A program made the position numbers and the translations under genes. This document shows positions 18,054 to 30,268 of a stretch of DNA of 59,209 bases, piece after piece. This DNA is from Zoogloea sp. GTDB lineage: Bacteria; Pseudomonadota; Gammaproteobacteria; Burkholderiales; Rhodocyclaceae. The stretch is taken from positions 1 to 59,209 of the forward strand of contig NZ_JAKLLN010000025.1 of assembly GCF_023150065.1 (NCBI RefSeq). Direction: 5' to 3'. The first letter of the stretch is position 1. Each line of letters starts with the position of its first letter. A model generated the notes under the pieces. It did no database searches, was not told the DNA's origin, and worked only from the letters and a program-made list of their open reading frames with translations.

Positions 18054-19423
18054 TCCTTCATGCCCAGACGCTCCAGGCGGTAGCGCAGGGAGCGGAAGGT
18101 GACGCCCAGGGCCCGGGCCGCGGCCGTACGGTTGCCCCCGGATTTCTCGAGGGCGTCCTCGATGGCATGGCGCTCCACTTCGTCGAGATAGTCCTGGAGG
18201 TCGGCCCCACCCGGCGTCGTCGGCGTCGCGTGGCTGCTATCGCCCATGTCGGCGGGGTCGAGGAGCAGGTCGTCGGCGTGGATCAGGCTGCCGCTGGACA
18301 GCGCCAGGGCGCGCTCGAGGATGTTCTCCAGCTCGCGCACATTGCCCGGGAAGGAATAGCCGGCGAGGGCCCGCACTGCGTCATCGGCGAGGCGCGCAAC
18401 CTCCATCCCGGACGATTCCGCCAGCCGCGCGAGCAGGATCTCGGCCAGGGCCGGAATGTCCTCGCTGCGCTCACGCAGGGCCGGCATGCGCAGCTCGATC
18501 ACGTTGAGGCGGTAGAACAGATCCTGACGAAAGCGCGCCGCCTCGACCATGGCCTTCAGGTTCTGGTGGGTGGCGCTGAGGATGCGCACATCCACGGCCG
18601 TCTCGGTGGTGTCGCCGAGGCGGCGGAATTTCTTCTCCTGGATCGCCCGCAGCAGCTTGACCTGCATGGGCAGCGGCAGGTCGCCCACTTCATCGAGGAA
18701 CAGGGTGCCACCGTGGGCAGCCTGGAAGAAACCCTCCCGATCACTGTCAGCCCCCGTGAAAGCGCCCTTGCGGGCACCGAAGAACTCGCTCTCCATCAGG
18801 TTCTCGGGGATGGCACCGCAGTTGACCGCCACGAAGGGCGCCGCCGAACGGGGGCCGAGTTCGTGGATCATCCGCGCCGCCCGCTCCTTGCCGCTGCCCG
18901 ACTCGCCGGAGATGAATACCGGCGCCTGGCTACGGGAGAGCTTCTCGATCAGGGAACGTACCTGCACCATCGCCGGCGATTCGCCGATCAGGCTGGAAGT
19001 ATCTTTGCGGCAGGCATCCTCGTCCTTGCCACGCACCGAGAACACCGATTTGACCAAAGCCCGCAGCTGGTCGATGGAAACCGGCTTGGACAGATAGTCG
19101 AAGGCCCCGGCCTTGAGCGCCGTCACCGCGTTGTCCATGCTGCCGAAGGCGGTGATGACCGCCACCGGCAGATCGCTGATGCTCGCGGCAATATGCCGGA
19201 CCAGCTCGAGGCCGTCCCCATCCGGCAGACGCATGTCGGTCAGGCACAGGCGGTAGCGCTTCTCCGCCAGCAGGCTGCGGGCTTCCGCCAGGGTCGCTGC
19301 CCCGTCGCTGGCCAGTCCAAGACGCAGCAGGCTCAGCTCGAGCAGCTCGCGGATATCGTCCTCATCGTCGACAATCAGCACGTCCGGCCCGCTGGAGCGG
19401 GCCCGTCTTTCGTTCTGGATCAT
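18050..19423 (-). CDS. pilR: Type IV pilus sigma-54 response regulator PilR
   Basis: The 457-residue NtrC-family protein has a receiver (VLIVDDEDDIRELLE, acceptor in CLTDMRLPDGDG), an AAA+ domain (Walker A GESGSGKERA, GAFTGA loop, GTLFLDEVGDLPL) and a C-terminal Fis-like helix-turn-helix (NRTAAARALGVTFRSLRYRLERLGMK). That ending is characteristic of PilR. It activates RpoN-dependent transcription of the pilin gene pilA and others. The start overlaps the pilS stop by four bases, giving the normal pilS-pilR order. The pilin gene is not in the window. The four-base overlap with the downstream transporter-kinase gene puts that sensor in the same transcript. Confidence 0.9.
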   Translation of the reverse strand: MIQNERRARSSGPDVLIVDDEDDIRELLELSLLRLGLASDGAATLAEARSLLAEKRYRLCLTDMRLPDGDGLELVRHIAASISDLPVAVITAFGSMDNAVTALKAGAFDYLSKPVSIDQLRALVKSVFSVRGKDEDACRKDTSSLIGESPAMVQVRSLIEKLSRSQAPVFISGESGSGKERAARMIHELGPRSAAPFVAVNCGAIPENLMESEFFGARKGAFTGADSDREGFFQAAHGGTLFLDEVGDLPLPMQVKLLRAIQEKKFRRLGDTTETAVDVRILSATHQNLKAMVEAARFRQDLFYRLNVIELRMPALRERSEDIPALAEILLARLAESSGMEVARLADDAVRALAGYSFPGNVRELENILERALALSSGSLIHADDLLLDPADMGDSSHATPTTPGGADLQDYLDEVERHAIEDALEKSGGNRTAAARALGVTFRSLRYRLERLGMKE

Positions 19424-20994
19424 GGCTTTGCGCGTCCGATAATGCGGAAATGGGCACCAGCTGCGGAGGTGGGGAGCAGTTCCAGCACAGCGCCGTTGGC
19501 TTCGGCCAGCTCCCGGGCGATGTAGAGGCCCAGGCCGGTGCCCTTGGAATGGGTGGTGAAGAAAGGCTCGAAGATCTGCGAGCGGTGGTCCTCCGGGATC
19601 CCCGGACCATCGTCCCGGACTTCCAGCTCAACCCGACCTTCTTCGAAGGCCCGGGCCGAGATGATGACCGCTGCCGGCCCGCCGCTGCAGTGCCGGCGGG
19701 CATTCCCCACCAGGTTCCAGAGGATCTGGCGGAGGTGGGTGCGGTCCATGCACAGGGTCACATCGGGCGCCACGCGGCTCACCACCACGCCCTCGGCGCC
19801 CTGCCCCTCGGCGAGGGTGAACTCCTCCAGGAATTCATCCACGAATTCCGCCAGCTGCAGCTCTTCCGGCAGCGCCTCGTCGCGCCGCCCCAGGGCCAGC
19901 ACGTCGCTCACCAGGCGGTCGATGCGCTGAGCGTTGTTACCGATGATGCGGATCAGGCGCGCCTGCATCTCGCTGCGTTTTTCTTCCAGCAGCAACTCCG
20001 CCGCCGAGTACACCGACGCCAGGGGGTTGCGGATCTCGTGGGCGATGCTGGCCGTCAAGCGCCCCAGGGCCGCCAGCTTGACCTGCTGGATCTGGCGATG
20101 GATGCGGTCGAAGTCTTCCAGGTAGATCAGGGTGTCCTTGGCATCACCGGCGGGCAGGGCCCGCACCAGCAGCATCTTGCCGCTGCCGTCGGCACGCAGG
20201 CTGTGGGCCGATTCGCCCTGCTCCGCCTGGCGGCGCATTTCCCGCTCGAGGGTCGGGGCGCAGGCCTGCAGGCTCATGCCCTCGCGCAGGGAGGCACCCA
20301 GCAGCGCCACGGCCTGGGGGTTGAACTGGCGCACCACGCCCCCCTCGCCCACCACCAGCACGCCGTCCTGCATGTCCTGGATGATCTGCCGGTTGAGGCG
20401 CAGCTGGTTGGCCAGATCGGCCCCGCGCTGGCGGGCCAGGTCTTCGTTGGCCAGGGCCCGGTGGGCCAGCAGACGCGCCACCTGGGCGATGGCGAAGAAG
20501 CCGATGCAGGTGATGCCCACAGTGAAGAAATCCACCGTATCCCGGCCCGACAACAGCCGCAGGGCATTTTCAAGCAGCACCGCAACGGTGGCATAGGCCG
20601 CGTAGAACAGCACCATGCGCCCCTGCCCCACCAGCCCGGCCCCTGCCAGGGCCACCAGGATGAGGATGGGCATGCCGCTGCGGTAGCCACCGCTGGTCCA
20701 CATGATCACCGTCAACAGGGTGACATCCACCAGCACCTGCAGCGTCACCAGCCGGGACGTGCCGAGGAGGCGCTCGGCATCCTTGAAGCCGAGGATCAGC
20801 ACCGCCGCCATGAAGGCAATGGCCGCGGCGATGAACAGGGTTGGGGAATCGCTGCCGAGTTGCAGCGGGCGCCCTGCCACCAGGAAGAAGCCGGCCAGGA
20901 TCAGCCGGAAAATGTTGAGGTAACGCAGGGGCTCGGCCCTGGCCAGCCCCTCGGTCAGATGCACCTCCAGGGTTGGGGCAAGGTCAGCCTTCAC
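19420..20994 (-). CDS. pilS: Type IV pilus sensor histidine kinase PilS
   Basis: The 524-residue protein has about six N-terminal membrane segments (LILAGFFLVAGRPLQ onward to about residue 190) and a PAS-like region around 215-310 (MQDGVLVVGEGGVVRQFNPQA). The kinase core follows, with the phospho-acceptor in SIAHEIRNPLASVYSAAELL, then an ATPase domain (DDGPGIPEDHRSQIFEPF and GTGLGLYIARELAEANG). This is the PilS architecture, paired with PilR directly downstream. In Pseudomonas PilS responds to pilin level in the inner membrane; whether that holds here is inference. It overlaps the upstream PP0621-family gene by four bases. Confidence 0.9.
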   Translation of the reverse strand: MKADLAPTLEVHLTEGLARAEPLRYLNIFRLILAGFFLVAGRPLQLGSDSPTLFIAAAIAFMAAVLILGFKDAERLLGTSRLVTLQVLVDVTLLTVIMWTSGGYRSGMPILILVALAGAGLVGQGRMVLFYAAYATVAVLLENALRLLSGRDTVDFFTVGITCIGFFAIAQVARLLAHRALANEDLARQRGADLANQLRLNRQIIQDMQDGVLVVGEGGVVRQFNPQAVALLGASLREGMSLQACAPTLEREMRRQAEQGESAHSLRADGSGKMLLVRALPAGDAKDTLIYLEDFDRIHRQIQQVKLAALGRLTASIAHEIRNPLASVYSAAELLLEEKRSEMQARLIRIIGNNAQRIDRLVSDVLALGRRDEALPEELQLAEFVDEFLEEFTLAEGQGAEGVVVSRVAPDVTLCMDRTHLRQILWNLVGNARRHCSGGPAAVIISARAFEEGRVELEVRDDGPGIPEDHRSQIFEPFFTTHSKGTGLGLYIARELAEANGAVLELLPTSAAGAHFRIIGRAKP

Positions 20995-21284
20995 GCGCGC
21001 ACACCCAGGCGGCGATGCTCCTCCGAACAGAAGAAGCCACCACTGCCGCGCACCCCCTCGCTCTCCGGCACATGCAGGCCGCAGTGGGCACAGGCCACCA
21101 TCTGCTCGGCCTCCAGCATCTCCCGCGGGGCCTCGGCGCCCGGCCGGGCACCCGCCGCGCCGCCTGCACCACCGCCAAAGCCTTCCTCCTTGCGCCCCCC
21201 CAGACCACCGAGCGTGCGGCGCAGGGCACGCCGCACGAAAAACAGACCGATCAGGAAGAGGACGAACAGCAGAAGATTGCGCAC
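20991..21284 (-). CDS. PP0621 family small membrane/zinc-finger-like protein
   Basis: The 97-residue protein begins with one membrane segment (LLLFVLFLIGLFFVRRAL), continues through a glycine-rich linker, and ends in a short cysteine motif (CAHCGLHVPESEG and FFCSEEHRRLG) resembling a minimal zinc ribbon. This matches the PP0621 family, often found just upstream of pilS in betaproteobacteria. Its function is not known. It overlaps pilS by four bases and probably heads the PP0621-pilS-pilR-kinase-regulator transcript. Confidence 0.85.
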   Translation of the reverse strand: MRNLLLFVLFLIGLFFVRRALRRTLGGLGGRKEEGFGGGAGGAAGARPGAEAPREMLEAEQMVACAHCGLHVPESEGVRGSGGFFCSEEHRRLGVRA

Positions 21285-21314
21285 GGGAAAAACTCCAGGG
21301 GAATGCGATCGAGT

Positions 21315-22475
21315 TTAGCAGAAGCGCTGCAGGCGCTCGAAAGCGGCCTCCAGGGTCTCATCGCGCTTGGCAAAGCAGAAGCGGATCACCTTTTCGTCGC
21401 GCCCGTCGCCAAAGAAGGCCGACAGGGGAATCGCCGCCACCCCCACCGTGCGGGTCAGCCAGTCAACGAACTCGACATCCGGGGCATCCGAGATCGCCCC
21501 GTAGCGGGCGGTCTGGAAATAGGTGCCGGCACAGGGCAGCAGCTCGAATCCGGTCCCCGCCAGCCCCGCCCGGAAGCGGTCGCGCTTGGCCTGGTAGAAG
21601 GCGGCCAGATCGAGATAGCGCGCCGGGGCTTCCATATAGTCGGCCAGGGCCAGCTGCACCGGGGTATTCACCGTGAACACGTTGAACTGATGCACCTTGC
21701 GGAACTCGGCCATCAGGGCCCGGGGCGCCAGCACATAGCCCACCTTCCAGCCGGTCACGTGGTAAGTCTTGCCGAAGCTCGAGACGATCACGCTGCGCTC
21801 GGCCAGGGCCGGGTAACGGGCAGCGCTCTCGTGACGGGCACCGTCGAAGACGATGTGCTCATACACTTCGTCCGCCACCACCACGATATCCGTCCCCCGG
21901 GTCAGATCCACCAGGGCCTGCAGATCCGCCCCGGACCACACGCTGCCGCTCGGGTTGTGGGGGGTGTTGATCATGATCATGCGCGTCCGCGGCGATACCA
22001 GGGCCTTCACCGCCGCCCAGTCGGGGCGGTAATCCGGCGCGCTCAGGCGGGCCCGCCGCACCACGCCGCCCTGCAGCTCGATGGCCGGCACATAGGAGTC
22101 ATACACCGGCTCGAAGACGATCACCTCGTCCCCCGGGTGCACCAGCGCCGCCACCGCGGTGAACAAGGCCTGGGTGGCCCCCGCCGTCACCGTGATCTCG
22201 TGCTCCGGGTCGTAGTCGGCGCCATACAGGGCCCTCACCTTGGCCGCGATGGCCCCGCGCAGGGCCGGCACACCGGCCATCGGCGCATACTGGTTGTGGC
22301 CGCTGCGCATCCAGTGGGCCACCCGCTCGAACAGCACATCCTCGGCACTGAAATCGGGAAAGCCCTGGGACAGGTTGATCGCCCCGCACTCCTGGGCCAG
22401 GCGGGACATGGTGGTGAAGATGGTGGTGCCCACCTCAGGCAGGCGGGACACCAGGGGAAAGGGAAGATGCGGCAT
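21315..22475 (-). CDS. PLP-dependent aminotransferase, methionine aminotransferase (YbdL-like)
   Basis: The 386-residue fold-type I aminotransferase begins MPHLPFPLVSRLPEVGTTIF, with INLSQGFPDFSAEDVL near residue 35. The pyridoxal-phosphate lysine is in SSFGKTYHVTGWKVGY, and the substrate-side motif NTPHNPSGSVW is present. This is the YbdL/kynurenine-aminotransferase-like branch, which converts 2-oxo-4-methylthiobutanoate to methionine or handles aromatic and glutamine substrates. The ATG at 22475 gives the family length; the open frame upstream has no support. It is divergent from mtnA, so a link to sulfur salvage is reasonable, though the substrate is inferred. Confidence 0.85.
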   Translation of the reverse strand: MPHLPFPLVSRLPEVGTTIFTTMSRLAQECGAINLSQGFPDFSAEDVLFERVAHWMRSGHNQYAPMAGVPALRGAIAAKVRALYGADYDPEHEITVTAGATQALFTAVAALVHPGDEVIVFEPVYDSYVPAIELQGGVVRRARLSAPDYRPDWAAVKALVSPRTRMIMINTPHNPSGSVWSGADLQALVDLTRGTDIVVVADEVYEHIVFDGARHESAARYPALAERSVIVSSFGKTYHVTGWKVGYVLAPRALMAEFRKVHQFNVFTVNTPVQLALADYMEAPARYLDLAAFYQAKRDRFRAGLAGTGFELLPCAGTYFQTARYGAISDAPDVEFVDWLTRTVGVAAIPLSAFFGDGRDEKVIRFCFAKRDETLEAAFERLQRFC

Positions 22476-22646
22476 CGGGAAGGCCTCCGGAACAGGCCGG
22501 GGATTCTGGCAGAAGCCCGTTGCGCCGGCCAGCCGCAGCCGGCGTCGCCCCTCGCACCGCGACGAGAGCACGCAAAAGGCCTCGATTACCCGCACCGGGC
22601 AGTAACAGCCCGATACAATCCGGCGCTACGCCAAAGAGGTAATTCC
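22476..22646. promoter_or_regulatory. Divergent region between aminotransferase and mtnA
   Basis: This 171-base region must drive both genes. GATACAAT (TACAAT at 22614-22619) is a reasonable -10 for mtnA, 28 bases before its GTG, but the matching -35 is poor. The mtnA ribosome site AGAGG lies at 22635-22639. No SAM riboswitch or other known leader was recognised. Confidence 0.35.
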
Positions 22647-23699
22647 GTGTCCGACATCTGCCCGACCCTGCGCCGGGATGGCGATCAGGTCGTCATTCTC
22701 GACCAGACCCGCCTGCCCTACGAAGAACACTATCTGCGCCTGGACAGCCTTGCCTGCGCCGCCACCGCCATCCGCGACATGCAGGTGCGGGGCGCGCCGC
22801 TGATCGGTGCCGCCGCCGCCTTCGGCATGGCCCTGGCCCTGCGCCACGACGCATCGGACACCCAGCTCAGGCACGCCGACCAGGTATTGCGCCAGACCCG
22901 CCCGACGGCCGTCAATCTGCACTGGGCCCTCGACCGCATGCACGCCGCCCTCGGCCCCCTGCCCGCCGCCGCCCGCAGTGCCGCGGCCTGGGCCGAGGCC
23001 GAAGCCATCCGCAGCGCCGATGCTGCCAACAACGCCGCCATCGGCCAGCACGGCCTGGCCCTGCTGCGCCCCCTGGCCAGCAAACCCGGCCCCCTGCAAC
23101 TGATGACCCACTGCAACGCCGGCTGGCTGGCCACCTGCGGCCACGGCACCGCCCTCGCCCCCATCTATGCGGCCCACGCCGCCGGCCTCGACGTGCATGT
23201 GTGGGTCAGTGAAACCCGGCCCCGCAACCAGGGCCTGCTCACCGCCTGGGAGCTGGCCCGGGCCGGCGTGCCCCACACCCTCATCGCCGACAACGCCGCC
23301 GGCTGGCTGATGGCCGCCGGGCGGGTGGATTGCGTCATCGTCGGCGCCGACCGGATCGCCGCCAACGGCGACACCGCCAACAAGGTCGGCACCTATCTCA
23401 AGGCCCTGGCTGCCCGCGCCCACGACGTGCCCTTCTACGTTGCGGCCCCCCACTCGACCATCGACCCGGCCTGCCCGGACGGTGCGGGCATCCCCATCGA
23501 GGAGCGGGACGCCGACGAGCTCCGGCTGCTGCCCGGCCTGGCCGACGACGGCCGCATCGTGCGCACCCGCCTGGCCCCCGCCAGCAGCCCGGTCTGCAAC
23601 CCGGCCTTCGACGTCACGCCGGCCGGATGGGTGACAGGCATAATCTGCGAGTCGGGTGTCGTCCAGCCCGATGCCCTCGCCTCCCTCACCCGGCATTGA
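22647..23699 (+). CDS. mtnA: S-methyl-5-thioribose-1-phosphate isomerase MtnA
   Basis: The 350-residue protein belongs to the eIF2B-like family that isomerises 5-methylthioribose-1-phosphate to the ribulose form in methionine salvage. The signatures are intact: RGAPLIGAAAAFG, the catalytic cysteine in HCNAGWLATCGHGTAL (Cys 156), SETRPRNQG, and the catalytic aspartate in VGADRIAANGDTANKVGTY (Asp 235). The start is the GTG at 22647 (VSDICPTLRRDG) behind AGAGG; upstream codons in the same frame lie inside the divergent region and the antisense of the aminotransferase. It is followed 23 bases later by a class II aldolase gene, which suggests the two act in sequence. Confidence 0.95.
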   Translation: MSDICPTLRRDGDQVVILDQTRLPYEEHYLRLDSLACAATAIRDMQVRGAPLIGAAAAFGMALALRHDASDTQLRHADQVLRQTRPTAVNLHWALDRMHAALGPLPAAARSAAAWAEAEAIRSADAANNAAIGQHGLALLRPLASKPGPLQLMTHCNAGWLATCGHGTALAPIYAAHAAGLDVHVWVSETRPRNQGLLTAWELARAGVPHTLIADNAAGWLMAAGRVDCVIVGADRIAANGDTANKVGTYLKALAARAHDVPFYVAAPHSTIDPACPDGAGIPIEERDADELRLLPGLADDGRIVRTRLAPASSPVCNPAFDVTPAGWVTGIICESGVVQPDALASLTRH

Positions 23700-23722
23700 T
23701 CCCTCCCGACCGGAGACTTGCG

Positions 23723-24394
23723 ATGAACGAGAACGTGCTGCGGGCCGGCCTGCTGGCCACCGCCCGCGCCATGGCCAGCAGCGGACTCAACGCCGGCACC
23801 GCCGGCAACGCCAGCGTGCGCTGCAGCCGGGGCTTCCTGATCACCCCCAGCGGGCGCAGCTACGAAGACTGCACCGACGACGACATGGCCCTGGTGGCCA
23901 TGGACGGCAGCTGGCAGGGGCCCTACGCCCCGTCCAGCGAATGGCGCATCCACCGGGACATCCTCGCCGCCCACCCGGAAGCGGGCGCCGTGCTCCATGC
24001 CCACTCCCCCTTCGCCACCGCCCTGGCCTGTCTGCGGCGGGGCATCCCGGCCTTCCACTACATGATCGCCCGCTTCGGCGGCGACGACATCCGCTGTGCC
24101 CCCTACGCCACCTTCGGCACCCAGGCCCTGTCCGATGGCGCCCTGGTCGCCCTGAAAGGGCGCAACGCCTGCCTGCTGGCCAATCACGGAATGCTCGTCT
24201 TCGGCACCGACCTGCGCCGCAGCCTGGCCCTGGCGATCGAGTTTGAAACCCTCTGCGAGCAATACTGGCGGGCCTGTCAGCTGGGTCAGCCGACCCTGCT
24301 GAGTGATGCCGAGATGGCCGAGGTGATCGCCCGCTTCCAGACCTACGGAACGCCCCAGGCCGCCCCCGTTGATGGCCTCTCCGCACCGGACTGA
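23723..24394 (+). CDS. Class II aldolase, probable 5-methylthioribulose-1-phosphate aldolase
   Basis: The 223-residue protein of the AraD/FucA family has the zinc ligands HAH (VLHAHSPFATAL) and the later histidine in LLANHGMLVFG. SGLNAGTAGNASVR binds phosphate, and the catalytic glutamate lies in SSEWRIHRDI. Family members cleave a ketose-1-phosphate to DHAP and an aldehyde. Placed directly after mtnA, it most likely splits 5-methylthioribulose-1-phosphate into DHAP and 2-methylthioacetaldehyde, as in the DHAP shunt described in Rhodospirillum and some E. coli. L-fuculose- or ribulose-phosphate aldolase is the alternative. Homologues of mtnB, mtnC and mtnD are not adjacent. Confidence 0.85.
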   Translation: MNENVLRAGLLATARAMASSGLNAGTAGNASVRCSRGFLITPSGRSYEDCTDDDMALVAMDGSWQGPYAPSSEWRIHRDILAAHPEAGAVLHAHSPFATALACLRRGIPAFHYMIARFGGDDIRCAPYATFGTQALSDGALVALKGRNACLLANHGMLVFGTDLRRSLALAIEFETLCEQYWRACQLGQPTLLSDAEMAEVIARFQTYGTPQAAPVDGLSAPD

Positions 24395-24404
24395 CCCCCA
24401 CCCC

Positions 24405-28943
<4,539 letters not shown>

Positions 28944-28996
28944 CAGCGCCGGGGGCATCCGCCTCGTAGCCAGCTGAACCGCGCCAGGAGAACACC

Positions 28997-30160
28997 GTGC
29001 CACCGCCCGCCGATCCGCTCCACCCCCTGATTCTCGTCGTCGACGACGCCCCGGACTCCATCGAGCCCATCGTCAACTGCCTGCACCGGGCCGGCTTCCG
29101 CACCCGCATCGCCACCAACGGCGAGCGCGCCCTCGCCCTGGCCGCCAGCAAACCCCTGCCCGACCTCATCCTGCTCGACATCAGCATGCCCGACCGGGAC
29201 GGCTACGAGGTGTGCCGCCAGCTCATGGACGACCCGGTCACCGCCAGCATCCCGGTGATTTTCCTGACCATCCGCAACGAGGAAGTAGACGAGCAGCTGG
29301 GCTTCGATGCCGGCGCCGTGGACTACATCGCCAAGCCCATCAGCCCGCCCCTGGTGCTGACCCGCATCCGCAACCACCTGACCCTCAAGGCCGCCAGCGA
29401 CTTCCTGCGCGACCGCAACAACTATCTCGAGAACGAAGTGGTGCGCCGCACCCGCGAGCTCGGCCTGATCCAGGACGCCACCATCGTGGCCATGGCCTCC
29501 CTGGCCGAAACCCGCGACAACGAGACCGGCAACCACATCCGGCGCACCCAGATGTATCTGCGCACCCTGGCCCGACACCTGCAGCACCACCCCCGCTTCA
29601 GCGCCGAGCTCAGCGACGGCAACATCGAGCTGATGTACAAGTCGGCACCCCTGCACGACATCGGCAAGGTCGGCATCCCCGACCGCATCCTCCTCAAGCC
29701 CGGCAAGCTCACCGCCGCCGAGTTCGAGATCATGAAGACCCACACCACCCTTGGCCGCGACGCCATCGCCAAGGCCGAAGCCCTGTTCGGCATCTCGGCC
29801 AGCTTCCTGCGCTTCGCCAAGGAAATCGCCTACTCCCACCAGGAAAAATGGGACGGCAGCGGCTACCCCCTCGGCCTCGCCGGCGACCGCATCCCCCTGT
29901 CCGCCCGCCTGATGGCCGTTGCCGATGTCTACGACGCCCTGATCAGCCAGCGGGTGTACAAGCCCGCCCTGCCCCACGACGAGGCCGTCACCATCCTGCA
30001 GGACAGTCGCGGCACGCATTTCGACCCGGACATCCTCGACGCCTTCCTGAGCCTGCAGGGAGAGTTCCGGCTGATCGCCCAGCGTTTTGCCGACAACGCC
30101 GACGAGGCCGGCGGCGCGGAGCGCGAGGCCGAGCGCCTGCGCATCATCTTCGGCGACTAG
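28997..30160 (+). CDS. Response regulator with HD-GYP cyclic-di-GMP phosphodiesterase output
   Basis: The 387-residue protein has a receiver (LILVVDDAPDSIEPI, acceptor in LILLDISMPDRDGYE) and a short coiled coil at about 130-155. A complete HD-GYP domain follows: NETGNHIRRTQ, HDIGKVGIPD (HD at 220-221), THTTLGRDAI, and SHQEKWDGSGYPLGL (GYP at 289-291). It should hydrolyse cyclic-di-GMP when active. The start is a GTG at 28997 behind AGGAG. It lies directly after the hybrid kinase and just before a GGDEF-EAL gene, so a phosphorelay controlling cyclic-di-GMP is the natural reading. Confidence 0.93.
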   Translation: MPPPADPLHPLILVVDDAPDSIEPIVNCLHRAGFRTRIATNGERALALAASKPLPDLILLDISMPDRDGYEVCRQLMDDPVTASIPVIFLTIRNEEVDEQLGFDAGAVDYIAKPISPPLVLTRIRNHLTLKAASDFLRDRNNYLENEVVRRTRELGLIQDATIVAMASLAETRDNETGNHIRRTQMYLRTLARHLQHHPRFSAELSDGNIELMYKSAPLHDIGKVGIPDRILLKPGKLTAAEFEIMKTHTTLGRDAIAKAEALFGISASFLRFAKEIAYSHQEKWDGSGYPLGLAGDRIPLSARLMAVADVYDALISQRVYKPALPHDEAVTILQDSRGTHFDPDILDAFLSLQGEFRLIAQRFADNADEAGGAEREAERLRIIFGD

Positions 30161-30268
30161 GCCGGCGCCCCCCGCACTCAAGAACGCCGTCCGACATCCG
30201 TTAAGAGTTGGCCCGAACAAAGGCACACCATGCCGCTTACCCCGGTGCCAGGCCCAACAGGAGACGTG

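Noticed and set aside
22476-22646. SAM riboswitch upstream of mtnA
   Set aside because: No matching stem arrangement was seen in the 171-base divergent region.
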